Source: Deltaproteobacteria bacterium (GTDB lineage: Bacteria > Myxococcota_A > UBA796 > SXON01). Taken from it: 64,000 nt of DNA. The stretch is taken from positions 16,319-80,318 of the forward strand of contig CANKOI010000005.1 of the NCBI GenBank assembly GCA_947484175.1, written 5' to 3'. The translations under genes were made by a program, and so were the position numbers. The notes under the pieces were generated by a model. That model saw only the letters and a list, made by a program, of their open reading frames with translations, did not search any database and was not told where the DNA came from. Below are positions 25,916 through 35,377 of this stretch, piece by piece (position 1 is the stretch's first letter; every line of letters begins with the position of its first letter).

Positions 25916-27073
25916 ATGCACGTGCTCGACATTCTGAAGGAGCGTGGCTTCTTCAACCAGTGTACCGACGAGGAGGGGCTTCGCGCCCACCTCGACACGC
26001 CGCGCACGTTCTACATCGGGTTCGATCCCACCGCCGACTCGCTGCACGTGGGCAGCCTCGTTCAGCTCATGGCGATGGCGTGGCTCGCACGGGCCGGGCA
26101 CCGGGCCATCGCCGTAGTCGGCGGCGGCACCGCGAAGGTGGGAGACCCTAGCGGGCGCGACAGCACCCGCGACATCCTCGACGCCGAGCGCCTCCGGGCC
26201 AACAAGGAAGGCATCTCCAAGCAGATCGCGCGTTTCTGCGACGGAAAGCTCGTAGACAACGCCGATTGGCTCGACGGGCTTGGCTACATCGAGGTGCTAC
26301 GCACGATCGGGCGACATTTTTCCGTGAACGACATGCTTCGCGCCGAGAGCGTGCGTCAACGTCTGGAGCGGCAGCAGGGGCTCTCGTTCATCGAGTTCAA
26401 CTACGTACTCCTGCAAAGCTACGACTACCTCGAACTGTACCGGCGCGAAGGCTGCACCTTGCAGGTGGGCGGGGGCGACCAGTGGTACAACATCGTGTCG
26501 GGAATGGACCTGATCCGCCGCCTCGAAGGTGGACAGTCCTTTGGCCTCACGACCCCGCTCTTGACGACGGCCAGCGGCGCCAAGATGGGGAAGACCGCCG
26601 CGGGTGCGGTGTGGCTCAGCGCCGAGCGCGTGTCGGCCTACGACTACTTCCAGTACTGGATCAACGTGGACGACCGAGACGTTCCGCGCTTCCTGCGGCT
26701 GTTCACCTTCTTGCCCATCGAAGACTGCAACATGGGGGACATCCGCCAGGCGAAACGAACGCTGGCCATCGAAGCCACGGCGGTGGTGCACGGGCGAGCG
26801 GCGGCCGAGGCGGCCGACGAGGCGGCCAAGGCGGCCTTCGCGGGGGGCGTGAGCGATGACATGCCCACCGTCACGGTCACCTTTCCGGTGGGGGTCCTCG
26901 CCGCTCTGGTCGCTTCGGGCGCGGCCGCCAGCAACAGCGAGGCGAGGAGGATGGTCGAAGGCAACGCGGTCCGTTTCGGAGAGGAGCGGATCAGCGATCC
27001 CAAAGCTCAGCTCGCGGGGCCCGGCGTGTTGTGGGCCGGAAAGAAAAAACCGTTCCGACTCGAGCCGGCCTGA
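25916..27073 (+). CDS. tyrS: Tyrosyl-tRNA synthetase
   Basis: A 385-residue class I synthetase. The HIGH-equivalent is HVGS (44-47) after YIGFDPTADSL. The KMSKS-equivalent is KMGKT (223-227), a form found in bacterial TyrRS. The tyrosine-site segment VGGGDQWYNI is present. The C-terminal S4 RNA-binding domain includes ASNSEARRMVEGNAVRFG. It charges tRNA-Tyr in the cytoplasm. The stop overlaps the ATG of the methyltransferase gene (TGATG). Confidence 0.95.
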   Translation: MHVLDILKERGFFNQCTDEEGLRAHLDTPRTFYIGFDPTADSLHVGSLVQLMAMAWLARAGHRAIAVVGGGTAKVGDPSGRDSTRDILDAERLRANKEGISKQIARFCDGKLVDNADWLDGLGYIEVLRTIGRHFSVNDMLRAESVRQRLERQQGLSFIEFNYVLLQSYDYLELYRREGCTLQVGGGDQWYNIVSGMDLIRRLEGGQSFGLTTPLLTTASGAKMGKTAAGAVWLSAERVSAYDYFQYWINVDDRDVPRFLRLFTFLPIEDCNMGDIRQAKRTLAIEATAVVHGRAAAEAADEAAKAAFAGGVSDDMPTVTVTFPVGVLAALVASGAAASNSEARRMVEGNAVRFGEERISDPKAQLAGPGVLWAGKKKPFRLEPA

Positions 27074-27798
27074 TGCCTCCGCAGCGGCGTGAAGATGCCC
27101 TCTTCGCGTGGTTCGAGAAGCTCCACGGGCCCACCTGGGGGAGTGTGCTGGACTCCGGCACGGGCGACCACTCGCTCGCTTGGCTGCACAGCCTCGCGCC
27201 CCGCGAGCTCACCGCCGTAACCGTGGAGAACTGGCGCCTTCCTTCGCTGAGTACCCTCGCTCCCGGCGTGCGGGTGGTGCTGGGCCAGTGGACCGACCCG
27301 GCCCTCCTCGCCGGGGAGAAGTTCGACGTGGTGCTCGCCGACTACGTGCTCGGCGCCATCGATGGCCACGCCCCCTATTTTCAGTACGGCTTCCTCGAGC
27401 GCATCCGGCCCCACGTCGCCGACCGCCTCTACCTCGTCGGTCTGGAGCCCCCGCCCCGCGATGGCAGCGTGCTCGACGAGGTGTGCCGCCTCCGCGATGC
27501 CGCCATCCTGCTCGCCGGGCATCGCTGCTACCGCGAGTACCCCCGCGAGCTGGTGCTCTCCTGGCTCGACCGCGCGGGGTTCGATCTGATCGACTCCAGC
27601 AGCTTCGCCAACCGGCTCGGCGAGCGCTTCGTGAATGGCCAGCTCGATGTTGCGGTGCGCAAGCTCCCCCACTTCCGCGACCGAGCAGTGGCGGCCGCCT
27701 TCGAGGCCCACATCGCCGAGTTGCGCACCCGCGCGCTGGATGCCGTGCCCATGGCGTGGGGCTCGGACTGGGTCATCGCGGCCAAGGTTCGAGCGTAG
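27073..27798 (+). CDS. SAM-dependent methyltransferase-like protein
   Basis: A 241-residue protein from ATG 27073; the frame extends upstream inside tyrS, but the TGATG overlap favours this start. Motif I reads SVLDSGTGDHSLAWL (about residues 23-37), followed by an acidic strand end (VTVENW, about 54) and motif IV-like FDVVLADYVLGAI (about 87-99). This is a Rossmann methyltransferase pattern, slightly divergent (DSGTG in place of DxGxG). The target is unknown; translational coupling to tyrS suggests coordinated expression only. Confidence 0.7.
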   Translation: MPPQRREDALFAWFEKLHGPTWGSVLDSGTGDHSLAWLHSLAPRELTAVTVENWRLPSLSTLAPGVRVVLGQWTDPALLAGEKFDVVLADYVLGAIDGHAPYFQYGFLERIRPHVADRLYLVGLEPPPRDGSVLDEVCRLRDAAILLAGHRCYREYPRELVLSWLDRAGFDLIDSSSFANRLGERFVNGQLDVAVRKLPHFRDRAVAAAFEAHIAELRTRALDAVPMAWGSDWVIAAKVRA

Positions 27799-27856
27799 GC
27801 GCCAGCGGCACCGGCGCGGCGTCCTGCGCGGCGAACCGCAGCGAGGTCAGTCGCTC

Positions 27857-29785
27857 TCAGCTCTCCTGCTTGCGAAGCAGCTCGATGGCCGCCTCGGGCG
27901 TACAGGGGCGCGCGAACAGGTAGCCTTGGCCCCGGTCGCAGCCGAGGCTTCGAATCGCCTCGAGCTCGGCCTCGGTCTCCACACCCTCCGCCACGATGCC
28001 CATCTTCAGCGCCTGAGCAATCGCCACGAGGCCGCGGACGATCTCCGCCGTCGTAGAATCGGACACCACCGCCTCGGTGAACGAGCGGTCGATCTTCAAG
28101 CACTGCACCGGAAAGCGGCGCAGATGAGAGAGGGACGACCAGCCCGTGCCGAAGTCGTCCAGAGCGAAACCGACTCCGAGGCTGCGGAAGCGACCAATGA
28201 GGCGCACCATCTCGTCGGGCCGGTTGATGAGCGCCGTCTCGGTAATTTCAATGTTCAGCATGCCGGGCGCGAGGCCGGCCGTGCGGCGGAGGGCCTCCAA
28301 TGCAGCCTCGAAGCGCTGATCGTGCATGAGCCGCGCGTTCGCGTTCACGTGCATCACGAAATCGTCGCCCACGAGCGCACTGCGGCGGGCGGCGAGCAGC
28401 CACGCCACAGCCTGGCCGAGCACGAACAGGCCGAGATCCGTACCGAGCCCAAGTTCGTCGGCCGCGTCCACCAACTCCTGCGGCCTGACGGCGCCGAGCT
28501 CGGGGTGCTGCCAACGCAGCAACGCCTCCATCCCCACCACCCGCCTCGAAGGCAACTCCACCATCGGCTGGAACACCACCCTCAGACCACTGCGGCGCAA
28601 CGCGAGTGGGAACAGCGCAGCGATACTCGAGCGCCGCTGAATCCGCGCGCGCATGTCGGCGTCGGCAACCTTGTGCCCGACGTTCCCCTCTGTGCGGGCG
28701 TAGTACATCGCCGAGTCGGCATCGCGGATCAACGCGTCGATATTGCCGCTCGTATCGCCCATGACCGCGCCAACTGTGCCCGCGATCTCCACCGTGAGGG
28801 GCCCAAGCGGAAACGGCACAGAGAGCGCCCGCTCCACCCTTTGCGCCGCGGTAACCATGTGGTGTTCGTTTCCCACAGGCTCCAAGAGCAGTCCGAACTC
28901 GTCGCCGCCGAGACGGGACACCGTGTCGCCGGGGCGAACGGCCGCGAGCAGGCGGGTCGCCACGCTGCGGAGCAGGTCGTCGCCCACCTGATGGCCGTAC
29001 TGGTCATTCACCTGCTTGAACTTACGGAGGTCAACGTAGAGCACCGCAAAGTTGGCCGTCACGCTACGGTGGGCTCGACGCGAAGCCTGCTCCATACGCT
29101 CCACAAAAACCCGACGGTTGTAGAGGTTGGTGAGCGGGTCACGGGTCGCCTGCTGCACCAACTTCTCCTCGGCGTCCTTCCGGTCCTGGATGTCGGAGAG
29201 CCCGCCGGCCACGCGCTCCGGCCCACCGTCGGGACCACAGAAAATCATGGCGCGTAAGAGCACCCACCGCCAGCGTCCCTCACGGTCGCGCAGTCGCAAC
29301 TCCTCTGCAAGATGGCCACCCGAGCCGGGCACCGGACCCCGGAGGGTGTCGAGGAGCCGTGCGAGATCGTCGGGATGCACCAGATGCTTGGCGTGAGCGA
29401 TCGTCGTTTCTTGCGAGGGGAAGTCCACCAGCTCAAGGCAGCGCGGGGAGAGCAGTACCGCGCCTGTCGCCAGCTCCAACTCCCAGAGCCCTTCGCTTGC
29501 ACCGCGCACCGCCAGATCGAAACGGGCGTCGCGTTCGGTGGGGCGCCCCCTGCCCGTGCGGGGCGTATCCCTCCGGAAGATCACGCTGTGCGAGCGCCCG
29601 CCGGCTTCGTCGTTGATGAGCAGGCGACGCACGCCGCGGGTGGGCAAAGGCGGCGACGGTTGCCCGATCGCCTGGTCGGCGCGCTGCCCCGTGAGCCGTA
29701 CCCAGGCCGGATTCACGAAAACGCAGACACCGTCTGCATCGTGGATTTCCACGGCATCCTCGACGTACAGCAGCACCCGCACCAA
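27857..29785 (-). CDS. PAS-PAS-GGDEF-EAL cyclic-di-GMP turnover protein
   Basis: A 642-residue cytoplasmic protein. An N-terminal PAS-like domain (VEIHDADGVCVFVNPAWVRLTG, first of two) is followed by a second PAS/PAC (about 85-205), a GGDEF domain and an EAL domain. The diguanylate cyclase signature is intact (RLGGDEFG, GGDEF at 293-297), and an inhibitory RxxD site (RPGD, 284-287) lies five residues before it. The phosphodiesterase part has EALLRW (E420), ITET, DDFGTG, KIDRSF and EGVE, so both activities are possible. The start is uncertain: TTG 29785 is used; no ATG or GTG lies further upstream in frame before unrelated sequence. Confidence 0.9.
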   Translation of the reverse strand: MVRVLLYVEDAVEIHDADGVCVFVNPAWVRLTGQRADQAIGQPSPPLPTRGVRRLLINDEAGGRSHSVIFRRDTPRTGRGRPTERDARFDLAVRGASEGLWELELATGAVLLSPRCLELVDFPSQETTIAHAKHLVHPDDLARLLDTLRGPVPGSGGHLAEELRLRDREGRWRWVLLRAMIFCGPDGGPERVAGGLSDIQDRKDAEEKLVQQATRDPLTNLYNRRVFVERMEQASRRAHRSVTANFAVLYVDLRKFKQVNDQYGHQVGDDLLRSVATRLLAAVRPGDTVSRLGGDEFGLLLEPVGNEHHMVTAAQRVERALSVPFPLGPLTVEIAGTVGAVMGDTSGNIDALIRDADSAMYYARTEGNVGHKVADADMRARIQRRSSIAALFPLALRRSGLRVVFQPMVELPSRRVVGMEALLRWQHPELGAVRPQELVDAADELGLGTDLGLFVLGQAVAWLLAARRSALVGDDFVMHVNANARLMHDQRFEAALEALRRTAGLAPGMLNIEITETALINRPDEMVRLIGRFRSLGVGFALDDFGTGWSSLSHLRRFPVQCLKIDRSFTEAVVSDSTTAEIVRGLVAIAQALKMGIVAEGVETEAELEAIRSLGCDRGQGYLFARPCTPEAAIELLRKQES

Positions 29786-29981
29786 GGAGCTGAGGGAGGG
29801 CGGTGAAGCGGAAAACAGGCGGGCGCCTACGGGCTCTGGCGGCAGCGCCGCCCATTGTACGTTCCGTGCCGGGTGGCCGCCGCCCCCCGGTCGATCGCGT
29901 CCTCAGCCGTCAACTCGTCTTCCCCCCCGCAGCGGACCAGATCGGCACGACCGCCGCGCGTCATGATAGCCGCCGAGTATA

Positions 29982-31553
29982 ATGGACCCGATAGAAACGC
30001 TCGCCCACGAAGCCGCCCGCCGGCGAACGTTCGCGATCATCTCCCATCCGGACGCCGGCAAGACCACGCTCACGGAGAAGCTCCTGCTCTACGGGGGAGC
30101 CATTCACATCGCCGGCGCTGTGAAGTCGCGAAAGGCCAGCCGACACGCGGTGAGCGATTGGATGCAGATGGAGCAGGAGCGCGGCATCTCCATCACCAGC
30201 TCCGTGCTGCAGTTCGACCACCACGGCTGCCGCCTCAACCTCTTGGACACTCCCGGCCACGCCGACTTCTCCGAGGACACCTACCGGGTGCTCGCCGCGG
30301 TGGACTGCGCCGTGATGCTGATCGACAACGCCAAGGGTGTGGAAGAGCGCACCCGCAAACTCTTCGACGTGTGCCGGCTGCGCGGCATCCCGGTGCTCAC
30401 GTTCATCAACAAGTGCGACCGCGAAGGCATCGAGCCCCTCACCCTCCTCGACGACGTGAGCCGGGCCCTGGGGATCGAATGTGCGCCCGTAAACTGGCCG
30501 GTGGGCACCGGGCGCGACTTCGTCGGCGTGTACGAACGCGCGTCGGGAAAGGTGCTCCGTTTTGGAGAAGGACGAGGCACCGACCTCGTTCAGTTCGAGG
30601 CGATCGACCCGTCGGCGCTCGAAGCGGGCCTGTTAGCCAAGCTCAACGAGGACCGCGAGCTCCTCGACATGGCCGGGGAAACCTACGATCCGGAGAGCTT
30701 CCGCGCCGGCCTGCAAACGCCGGTGTTCTTCGGGTCTGCCATGAAGAACTTCGGCGTGGAGCCCTTCCTCAACGCCATGGTCAACATGGCGCCGGGGCCG
30801 GGCATGCGGCCCTGTGTGGGCGAGGCGCGCGAACCTTGCGACCCCCGCTTCTCCGGCTTCATCTTCAAGATCCAAGCGAACATGAACCCGCGCCACCGCG
30901 ACAGGGTGGCGTTTCTTCGCATCCAGAGTGGAAAGTTTGAGCGCTCGATGGAAGTGCAGGTGCATCGAACCGGCCAAACGCTGAAGCTGAGCAAGCCCCA
31001 CACCTTCCTCGGGAGCGACCGCGAACTGCTCGAAGAAGCCTGGCCAGGCGATGTGGTGGGCCTGTTCGACCCCGGCGAGCTGCGTATCGGCGACACACTC
31101 TACGTCGGGCCGAAGGTGGAGTTTCAGGGCATCCCCCGTTTTGCCCCCGAGCACTTCGCACGCGTCAAGCTCAAAGACCCGATGCGCCGTAAGCACCTGT
31201 CGGCTGGGCTCCAACAGCTCAGCTCCGAAGGCGCAATCCAGCTGTTCTTCCGCCCCGAGCTGGGCGACCAGGACCCCTTCCTCGGCGCCGTGGGGCAGCT
31301 CCAGTTCGAGGTGTTGTTGCATCGCCTCGAAACGGAGTACGGCGTCAAGTCGGTGCTCGACCCGAGCCCCTTCCGCATCGCACGGTGGATTCGCGGCGAT
31401 GTAGGCCTCGCTTGGTTGCGGTCGCGGCGCGACTACACCGTCGTGGAGGACCGCCATGGCCGCCCGGTGGTGCTCGCCGAGAGCCCGTGGCCGCTCCAGT
31501 ACGCGCTGCGCGAGAACCCGGGAACAGAGCTGCTCGAAGTCGAGCCGCTGTAG
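29982..31553 (+). CDS. prfC: Peptide chain release factor 3 (RF3 GTPase)
   Basis: A 523-residue translational GTPase of normal RF3 length. The G motifs are ISHPDAGKTTLTEK (G1), RGISITSS (G2), DTPGHADF (G3) and INKCDR (G4). The RF3-specific segment FDVCRLRGIPVLTFINK and the C-terminal PSPFRIARWI follow. RF3 releases RF1/RF2 from the ribosome after termination. ATG 29982 gives the usual dozen residues before RRRTFAIISHPD. It is divergent from the GGDEF-EAL gene. Confidence 0.95.
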   Translation: MDPIETLAHEAARRRTFAIISHPDAGKTTLTEKLLLYGGAIHIAGAVKSRKASRHAVSDWMQMEQERGISITSSVLQFDHHGCRLNLLDTPGHADFSEDTYRVLAAVDCAVMLIDNAKGVEERTRKLFDVCRLRGIPVLTFINKCDREGIEPLTLLDDVSRALGIECAPVNWPVGTGRDFVGVYERASGKVLRFGEGRGTDLVQFEAIDPSALEAGLLAKLNEDRELLDMAGETYDPESFRAGLQTPVFFGSAMKNFGVEPFLNAMVNMAPGPGMRPCVGEAREPCDPRFSGFIFKIQANMNPRHRDRVAFLRIQSGKFERSMEVQVHRTGQTLKLSKPHTFLGSDRELLEEAWPGDVVGLFDPGELRIGDTLYVGPKVEFQGIPRFAPEHFARVKLKDPMRRKHLSAGLQQLSSEGAIQLFFRPELGDQDPFLGAVGQLQFEVLLHRLETEYGVKSVLDPSPFRIARWIRGDVGLAWLRSRRDYTVVEDRHGRPVVLAESPWPLQYALRENPGTELLEVEPL

Positions 31554-31587
31554 CCTGCGAAGTCGCGGTCCGGTGTACACTCCGCAG

Positions 31588-32568
31588 GTGAGCCGCCGCC
31601 TCGTGTTCGTGCTGGCCGTTGCGGGTTTGCTGCTCGCCATGGCGTGGTGGGCGCAGCGCGCCGACGGCGCGAGGCTGGGGGCCTGGAGCCCGCCGCGCCT
31701 GATCTTCGGGAAGGACACTCGCCCGGATGCCGCGGTTGCCACGGAAGAGGACGGGCGCGAGTGGGGGGTGGTGAGCTGTGTGGTGGACCCGTCCTTAGGG
31801 GAGAAGCCCGGCCGGCTAGTGGCCACGGAGTCTGAGGGGAACGGTGTCGTGGTCAGCACCACTGCGGGTCGGGAGCTCAGCCTCGTGTTGCCGCCCGGCG
31901 ACTGGAAGGTGAGCTGGCACGCCAACGTCGAGGGCCGCCGCGCTGAGGTGCGCCGGGTAGGGATCGCGGTCGTCGAGGCGGGAAACGTGGACCGCTGCCG
32001 AATCGAGGGCTCCGGGTGGACCCTCGGCGGACAGGTCACGGACCTCGACGGCGAGCCCACCCCGGGCGCGTGGGTGGAAGGCTGCGGGGAGGCAACCACC
32101 ACCGACGAGGCCGGCCGTTATTCTCTCTTGACCCAGAACGGCGACTGCTTGCTGCGTGCTTGGAGCCGCGACGGCGAGCTCCGGCGCCCTGGCGAGGCCG
32201 AGTACTTCGACGCCTTCGCCCCCCCTGCCGCCATCAACCTTCGGGTAAACGTCGACCCCATCGGCGGGTTGGGGATGGGGCTCGCCACCAACACCGACGG
32301 CCTATCCGTGGTGTTCGTGGCCGATGAGTCTCCGGCGGCAGCGGCAGGAATTGTGGCCGGCGACCTCGTCGTGGCGGTGGATGGGGTGTCCGCCGCGGGG
32401 TGGAGCACCCTTCGCGGCGTGCAAAGCATCACCGGCGATCCCGGCACCCGGGTGGCGATCCGGGTCCGCTCCGAGGGAGGTGAAGAGCGGGAGCTCAGCC
32501 TAGAGCGGGCTCGCATCGCCGAGGCGGAGCCTGCCGTCGCCGATACGGGGTCGCTACTCGCCCCCTGA
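31588..32568 (+). CDS. Membrane-anchored protein with carboxypeptidase-regulatory-like and PDZ domains
   Basis: GTG 31588 starts a 326-residue protein; the frame is open further 5' but that part lies in prfC. The N-terminus SRRLVFVLAVAGLLLAMAWW is a signal anchor. A beta-sandwich resembling carboxypeptidase-regulatory (CarboxypepD_reg) domains is at about 148-205 (GGQVTDLDGEPTPGAWVEG, then TTTDEAGRYSLL). A PDZ domain (about 230-310) has the substrate loop GLGMGL and DESPAAAAGIVAGDLVVAVDG. It probably recognises exposed C-termini in the periplasm; no protease domain is present. It overlaps the convergent TonB-receptor gene by 15 bp. Confidence 0.75.
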   Translation: MSRRLVFVLAVAGLLLAMAWWAQRADGARLGAWSPPRLIFGKDTRPDAAVATEEDGREWGVVSCVVDPSLGEKPGRLVATESEGNGVVVSTTAGRELSLVLPPGDWKVSWHANVEGRRAEVRRVGIAVVEAGNVDRCRIEGSGWTLGGQVTDLDGEPTPGAWVEGCGEATTTDEAGRYSLLTQNGDCLLRAWSRDGELRRPGEAEYFDAFAPPAAINLRVNVDPIGGLGMGLATNTDGLSVVFVADESPAAAAGIVAGDLVVAVDGVSAAGWSTLRGVQSITGDPGTRVAIRVRSEGGEERELSLERARIAEAEPAVADTGSLLAP

Positions 32569-34497
32569 AGCGGGCAGGCCCCATTCGCCGCGCGCACCGA
32601 GGAGCGGGATCACCACGGGCCCCGCCACACTCTGCTGCGCGTCGTAGTCGTAACTCCACACCTCGTACATCACGTTGTTGCCCGGCGGAACGAACCAGAG
32701 TTCGCCATACAGCGCGAGGCTCCACGTCCGGAACCGCCAGTCCTTCTGGACATGCACGTCCACCTTCTGAAAGAACGGCAGCCTCGCGCTATTCGGCTCC
32801 CCCAGCACGGCTTCGTACTGGTCGCTGGCCGCCAAGAAGGTGCCATCCACGATGGGGGTGTAGGGCAATCCGGCGCTGGCTCGGTATCGGAGCCCGACGT
32901 TCCATGTGGGCCGAACGTTCCAGCTCCCGACGAGGTTCACGGCCCAGGGCTGGTCGTAGTCGGAGGGGTGACCGTCGTGCTCGCTCCGCGAAGCGGCGAC
33001 CGAGGCGCTCGCGAAGAAGCGCTGACGGATTCGATACCGGCTCTCCACTTCCACTCCCCACGCGGTGCCGTCGACCGAGCGCGGACCCTCGCCCACCTCG
33101 GTCTCCACGAGGTCTTCGCTCAGCTTCCCGTACACGTCGAAAGCAAGCTCCCAGCGGTGCGCGATGGCGTAGTCGAACCCCAGCGCGGCCTGACGCGAGA
33201 CCGACGGCGGCAACCAGGGATCGCCCACTTCAGGGGCGAGGTGCAGCAAGTCGGGGAACTGGCTGTACTGGCCGGCAGCTAAGCGGAGCTGTTCGTCCTC
33301 CCCGATCTTCCACCGGGCGTTGAAGCGCGGGTCGACGACGGTGCGGCCGGTGAGGGTGTCGCCGTCGGCACGCACTCCGGGAACGAACCGAAACGGGCCG
33401 GCACGCAGGCGGGCCTCCGCGTACGCCCCGCCCATGACCCGCTCCACGGTTTCCGAAGCGCTCACGCCGCGCAGAAGCAGCGCCGACTCTCGCGCCAGCT
33501 CGGACCACGCACGGTCGGTCTGCACCTCGAGCGCCAGCGATTCGTACCGACCCTCCACCCCCACCGCGAGATGGAACCACGGTTTCACGAGCAACAGCGC
33601 ATCCTCACGGCCCTGCACGCGAAGGAGGTCCTGTCGATCGAGCGCACCCGGCATGCTCCCGGAGATGCCGTAGCTGGTGGCGGCCACCGCACCGTCCAGA
33701 CGGTTCGCCCCCAGCAGATGGCGATGGGACAGCTGCGCCAAGCCGTACTGTTTTCGAAAGGCAAAGCTGGGGTTGACCGTCTGCTCGTAGGGGTCTAGCT
33801 GATCGGGCTCGCCAGCGAAGCGCGTGTACTCATCGCTGGCACCCACGAGGCTCAGCGCCCACCGCGCGTCGGCGCTGGGCGCGTACTCCAAACGGCCGAA
33901 GCCGTCGGCGAAGATGGGGAACGCACTGTACTGGGGGTCGTCCCGGGTGACGAGGTCCAGAAAACTGCGGCGGGCGCTGGCCCGAACGGTCCAGTCGTCC
34001 CCGCTAGGGGCGGTGGCCTCCGTGCCGATCATCACGAAGTTCACGTTGGCGCTGGCGCGGGCGGCCTCCGGGCGAGTCCACGTGCTCGTGGCGTCCACGA
34101 TGCCGCCGGTGGCGTTGCCGTGCTCCGCCCCGAAGGTGGAGGGGAGCAACTGCAGCTCGTCGAGCAGGCGCGTGGGGATGACGGAGCTGTACCCGTTGAA
34201 GTGGTACAGGTAGGGAATCTCGATGCCGTCGAGCAGGTAGCGAGTTTCCCGGGGGTCGGCGCCGCGCACGGCGATGTCACCGGCGGTGGGGGAATACTCT
34301 GGCGTGATCGCCACACCCGGCAGCGACTGCACGAGCCGGACAGCATCTTCGAACGTGCCGGGCGTGAGCAGCACGCGCTCGCGATCGAGCGTGTGTTCGG
34401 CCACGACCGGGGCATCGCGACGGGCCTCAACCACCACCTCGAGCTTGGCCGGAGGCGCATCCTCGGCCGCGGCCCAAGAAAGCAGGAAGAGGCTCAC
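32554..34497 (-). CDS. TonB-dependent outer-membrane receptor
   Basis: A 647-residue protein from GTG 34497, which overlaps the stop of the upstream lipoprotein gene (GTGA). After a short signal (SLFLLSWAAA) comes the plug domain: EVVVEARRD (TonB-box region), DAVRLVQSLPGV, DIAVRGADPRETRYLLDGI, and FGAEHGNATGGIVDATS. The barrel follows with alternating aromatic strands, for example FFASASVAASRSEHDG and NLVGSWNVRPTWNVGLRYRA. At under 650 residues it is a small receptor. It imports an unknown ligand using TonB energy. The coupled lipoprotein is the best candidate partner. Confidence 0.85.
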   Translation of the reverse strand: MSLFLLSWAAAEDAPPAKLEVVVEARRDAPVVAEHTLDRERVLLTPGTFEDAVRLVQSLPGVAITPEYSPTAGDIAVRGADPRETRYLLDGIEIPYLYHFNGYSSVIPTRLLDELQLLPSTFGAEHGNATGGIVDATSTWTRPEAARASANVNFVMIGTEATAPSGDDWTVRASARRSFLDLVTRDDPQYSAFPIFADGFGRLEYAPSADARWALSLVGASDEYTRFAGEPDQLDPYEQTVNPSFAFRKQYGLAQLSHRHLLGANRLDGAVAATSYGISGSMPGALDRQDLLRVQGREDALLLVKPWFHLAVGVEGRYESLALEVQTDRAWSELARESALLLRGVSASETVERVMGGAYAEARLRAGPFRFVPGVRADGDTLTGRTVVDPRFNARWKIGEDEQLRLAAGQYSQFPDLLHLAPEVGDPWLPPSVSRQAALGFDYAIAHRWELAFDVYGKLSEDLVETEVGEGPRSVDGTAWGVEVESRYRIRQRFFASASVAASRSEHDGHPSDYDQPWAVNLVGSWNVRPTWNVGLRYRASAGLPYTPIVDGTFLAASDQYEAVLGEPNSARLPFFQKVDVHVQKDWRFRTWSLALYGELWFVPPGNNVMYEVWSYDYDAQQSVAGPVVIPLLGARGEWGLPASGGE

Positions 34498-35294
34498 GGC
34501 ACCACCTCCCCGCGCAGGCGGACCCGCGCGCCCACCGTTTCGCCGAGGCCGCAGCGCCGCTCCAGCAGGTCCGTAGCGGTCCAGTGCCCGTCGGCCGTGC
34601 CGCAAGGAGCCGCCGGCGTCTCGGTGCCGTCGTCCGCCACGACCCCCGTGAGCTCGAAGCCGCGTACTGCCGACGCCTGGGTGAGCGTGGCCAAGAGGGT
34701 GGCGCCGCCTTCCGGCGTGGACGCGGGCACTGGCAGCAGCCGGCCATCCTGCGCAAGGAAAGGCCCGCTCACACCCACCGGAACGTCGAAGGTCTCCCAC
34801 CCCACGCCCCCCGCGCCGTCGAACCACAGCGCCACCACCGGCCACACCCCCGCCGCGACCGCCTTCCCCTCCGCATCCACACCCGTCCATGTCGTGGTCG
34901 CAGCGCCACTCTCATCAAAGGTCCCCGTTGGGGCCATCCAATGCACCGTGGCGGCCTCGGACAGCGTCAGCGACAGCTCAGCACCGTCGTCCGTCAGCTC
35001 CCGACTCCACGCCTCCACAGTCGGCGAAACGTGGCCGGGCTCCACCCACAGCTCACCGCGCTCGGTGGCGCCCGTGGCGTCCGTAATCGCCAGCGCGATC
35101 AGGCCCGCCTCCGGGGCGCTCCAAGCCTGGGCAGGCGGCGACTCGCTCCACGCGTCCGAACCTTCCCACACGAACGCCCGCGCCTGTGCGAAGTCACCTT
35201 CCGGCGCAGACATGCCCACGATCCGCAGGTCAGCGAGATCGTGACGGTCGAGGGCGAAGGGCTCGTAGCAGCCGAATGCGAGGACGAGCAGCAC
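34494..35294 (-). CDS. Lipoprotein coupled to the TonB receptor
   Basis: A 266-residue protein. The N-terminus MLLVLAFGC is a very short lipoprotein signal (lipobox LAFGC) from GTG 35294. The rest is predicted beta-rich, with Ig-like strands (LIALAITDATG, VWPVVALWFDGAGGVGWETFDVPVGV) and no catalytic motif. I recognise no family. Its stop overlaps the receptor start by four bases, so the two are made together. A surface or periplasmic ligand-binding partner is a reasonable inference. Confidence 0.7.
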   Translation of the reverse strand: MLLVLAFGCYEPFALDRHDLADLRIVGMSAPEGDFAQARAFVWEGSDAWSESPPAQAWSAPEAGLIALAITDATGATERGELWVEPGHVSPTVEAWSRELTDDGAELSLTLSEAATVHWMAPTGTFDESGAATTTWTGVDAEGKAVAAGVWPVVALWFDGAGGVGWETFDVPVGVSGPFLAQDGRLLPVPASTPEGGATLLATLTQASAVRGFELTGVVADDGTETPAAPCGTADGHWTATDLLERRCGLGETVGARVRLRGEVVP

Positions 35295-35377
35295 GCCGCG
35301 GTGCTAACCCGGGGCTCCGCCGAGATCGTCTACCGCCGGGTTGCGGTCGGTCAGCGCATCGTCGCGCGAGGCCCCGC

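Noticed and set aside
29978..29983. Perfect TATAAT just before prfC
   Set aside because: It overlaps the prfC start codon; the transcript would begin inside the gene, and RF3 needs the residues before RRRTF. Taken as coincidence.
31456..31587. Longer start for the PDZ protein
   Set aside because: It would lie inside prfC and lacks signal-anchor features; GTG 31588 directly precedes SRRLVFVLAVAG.
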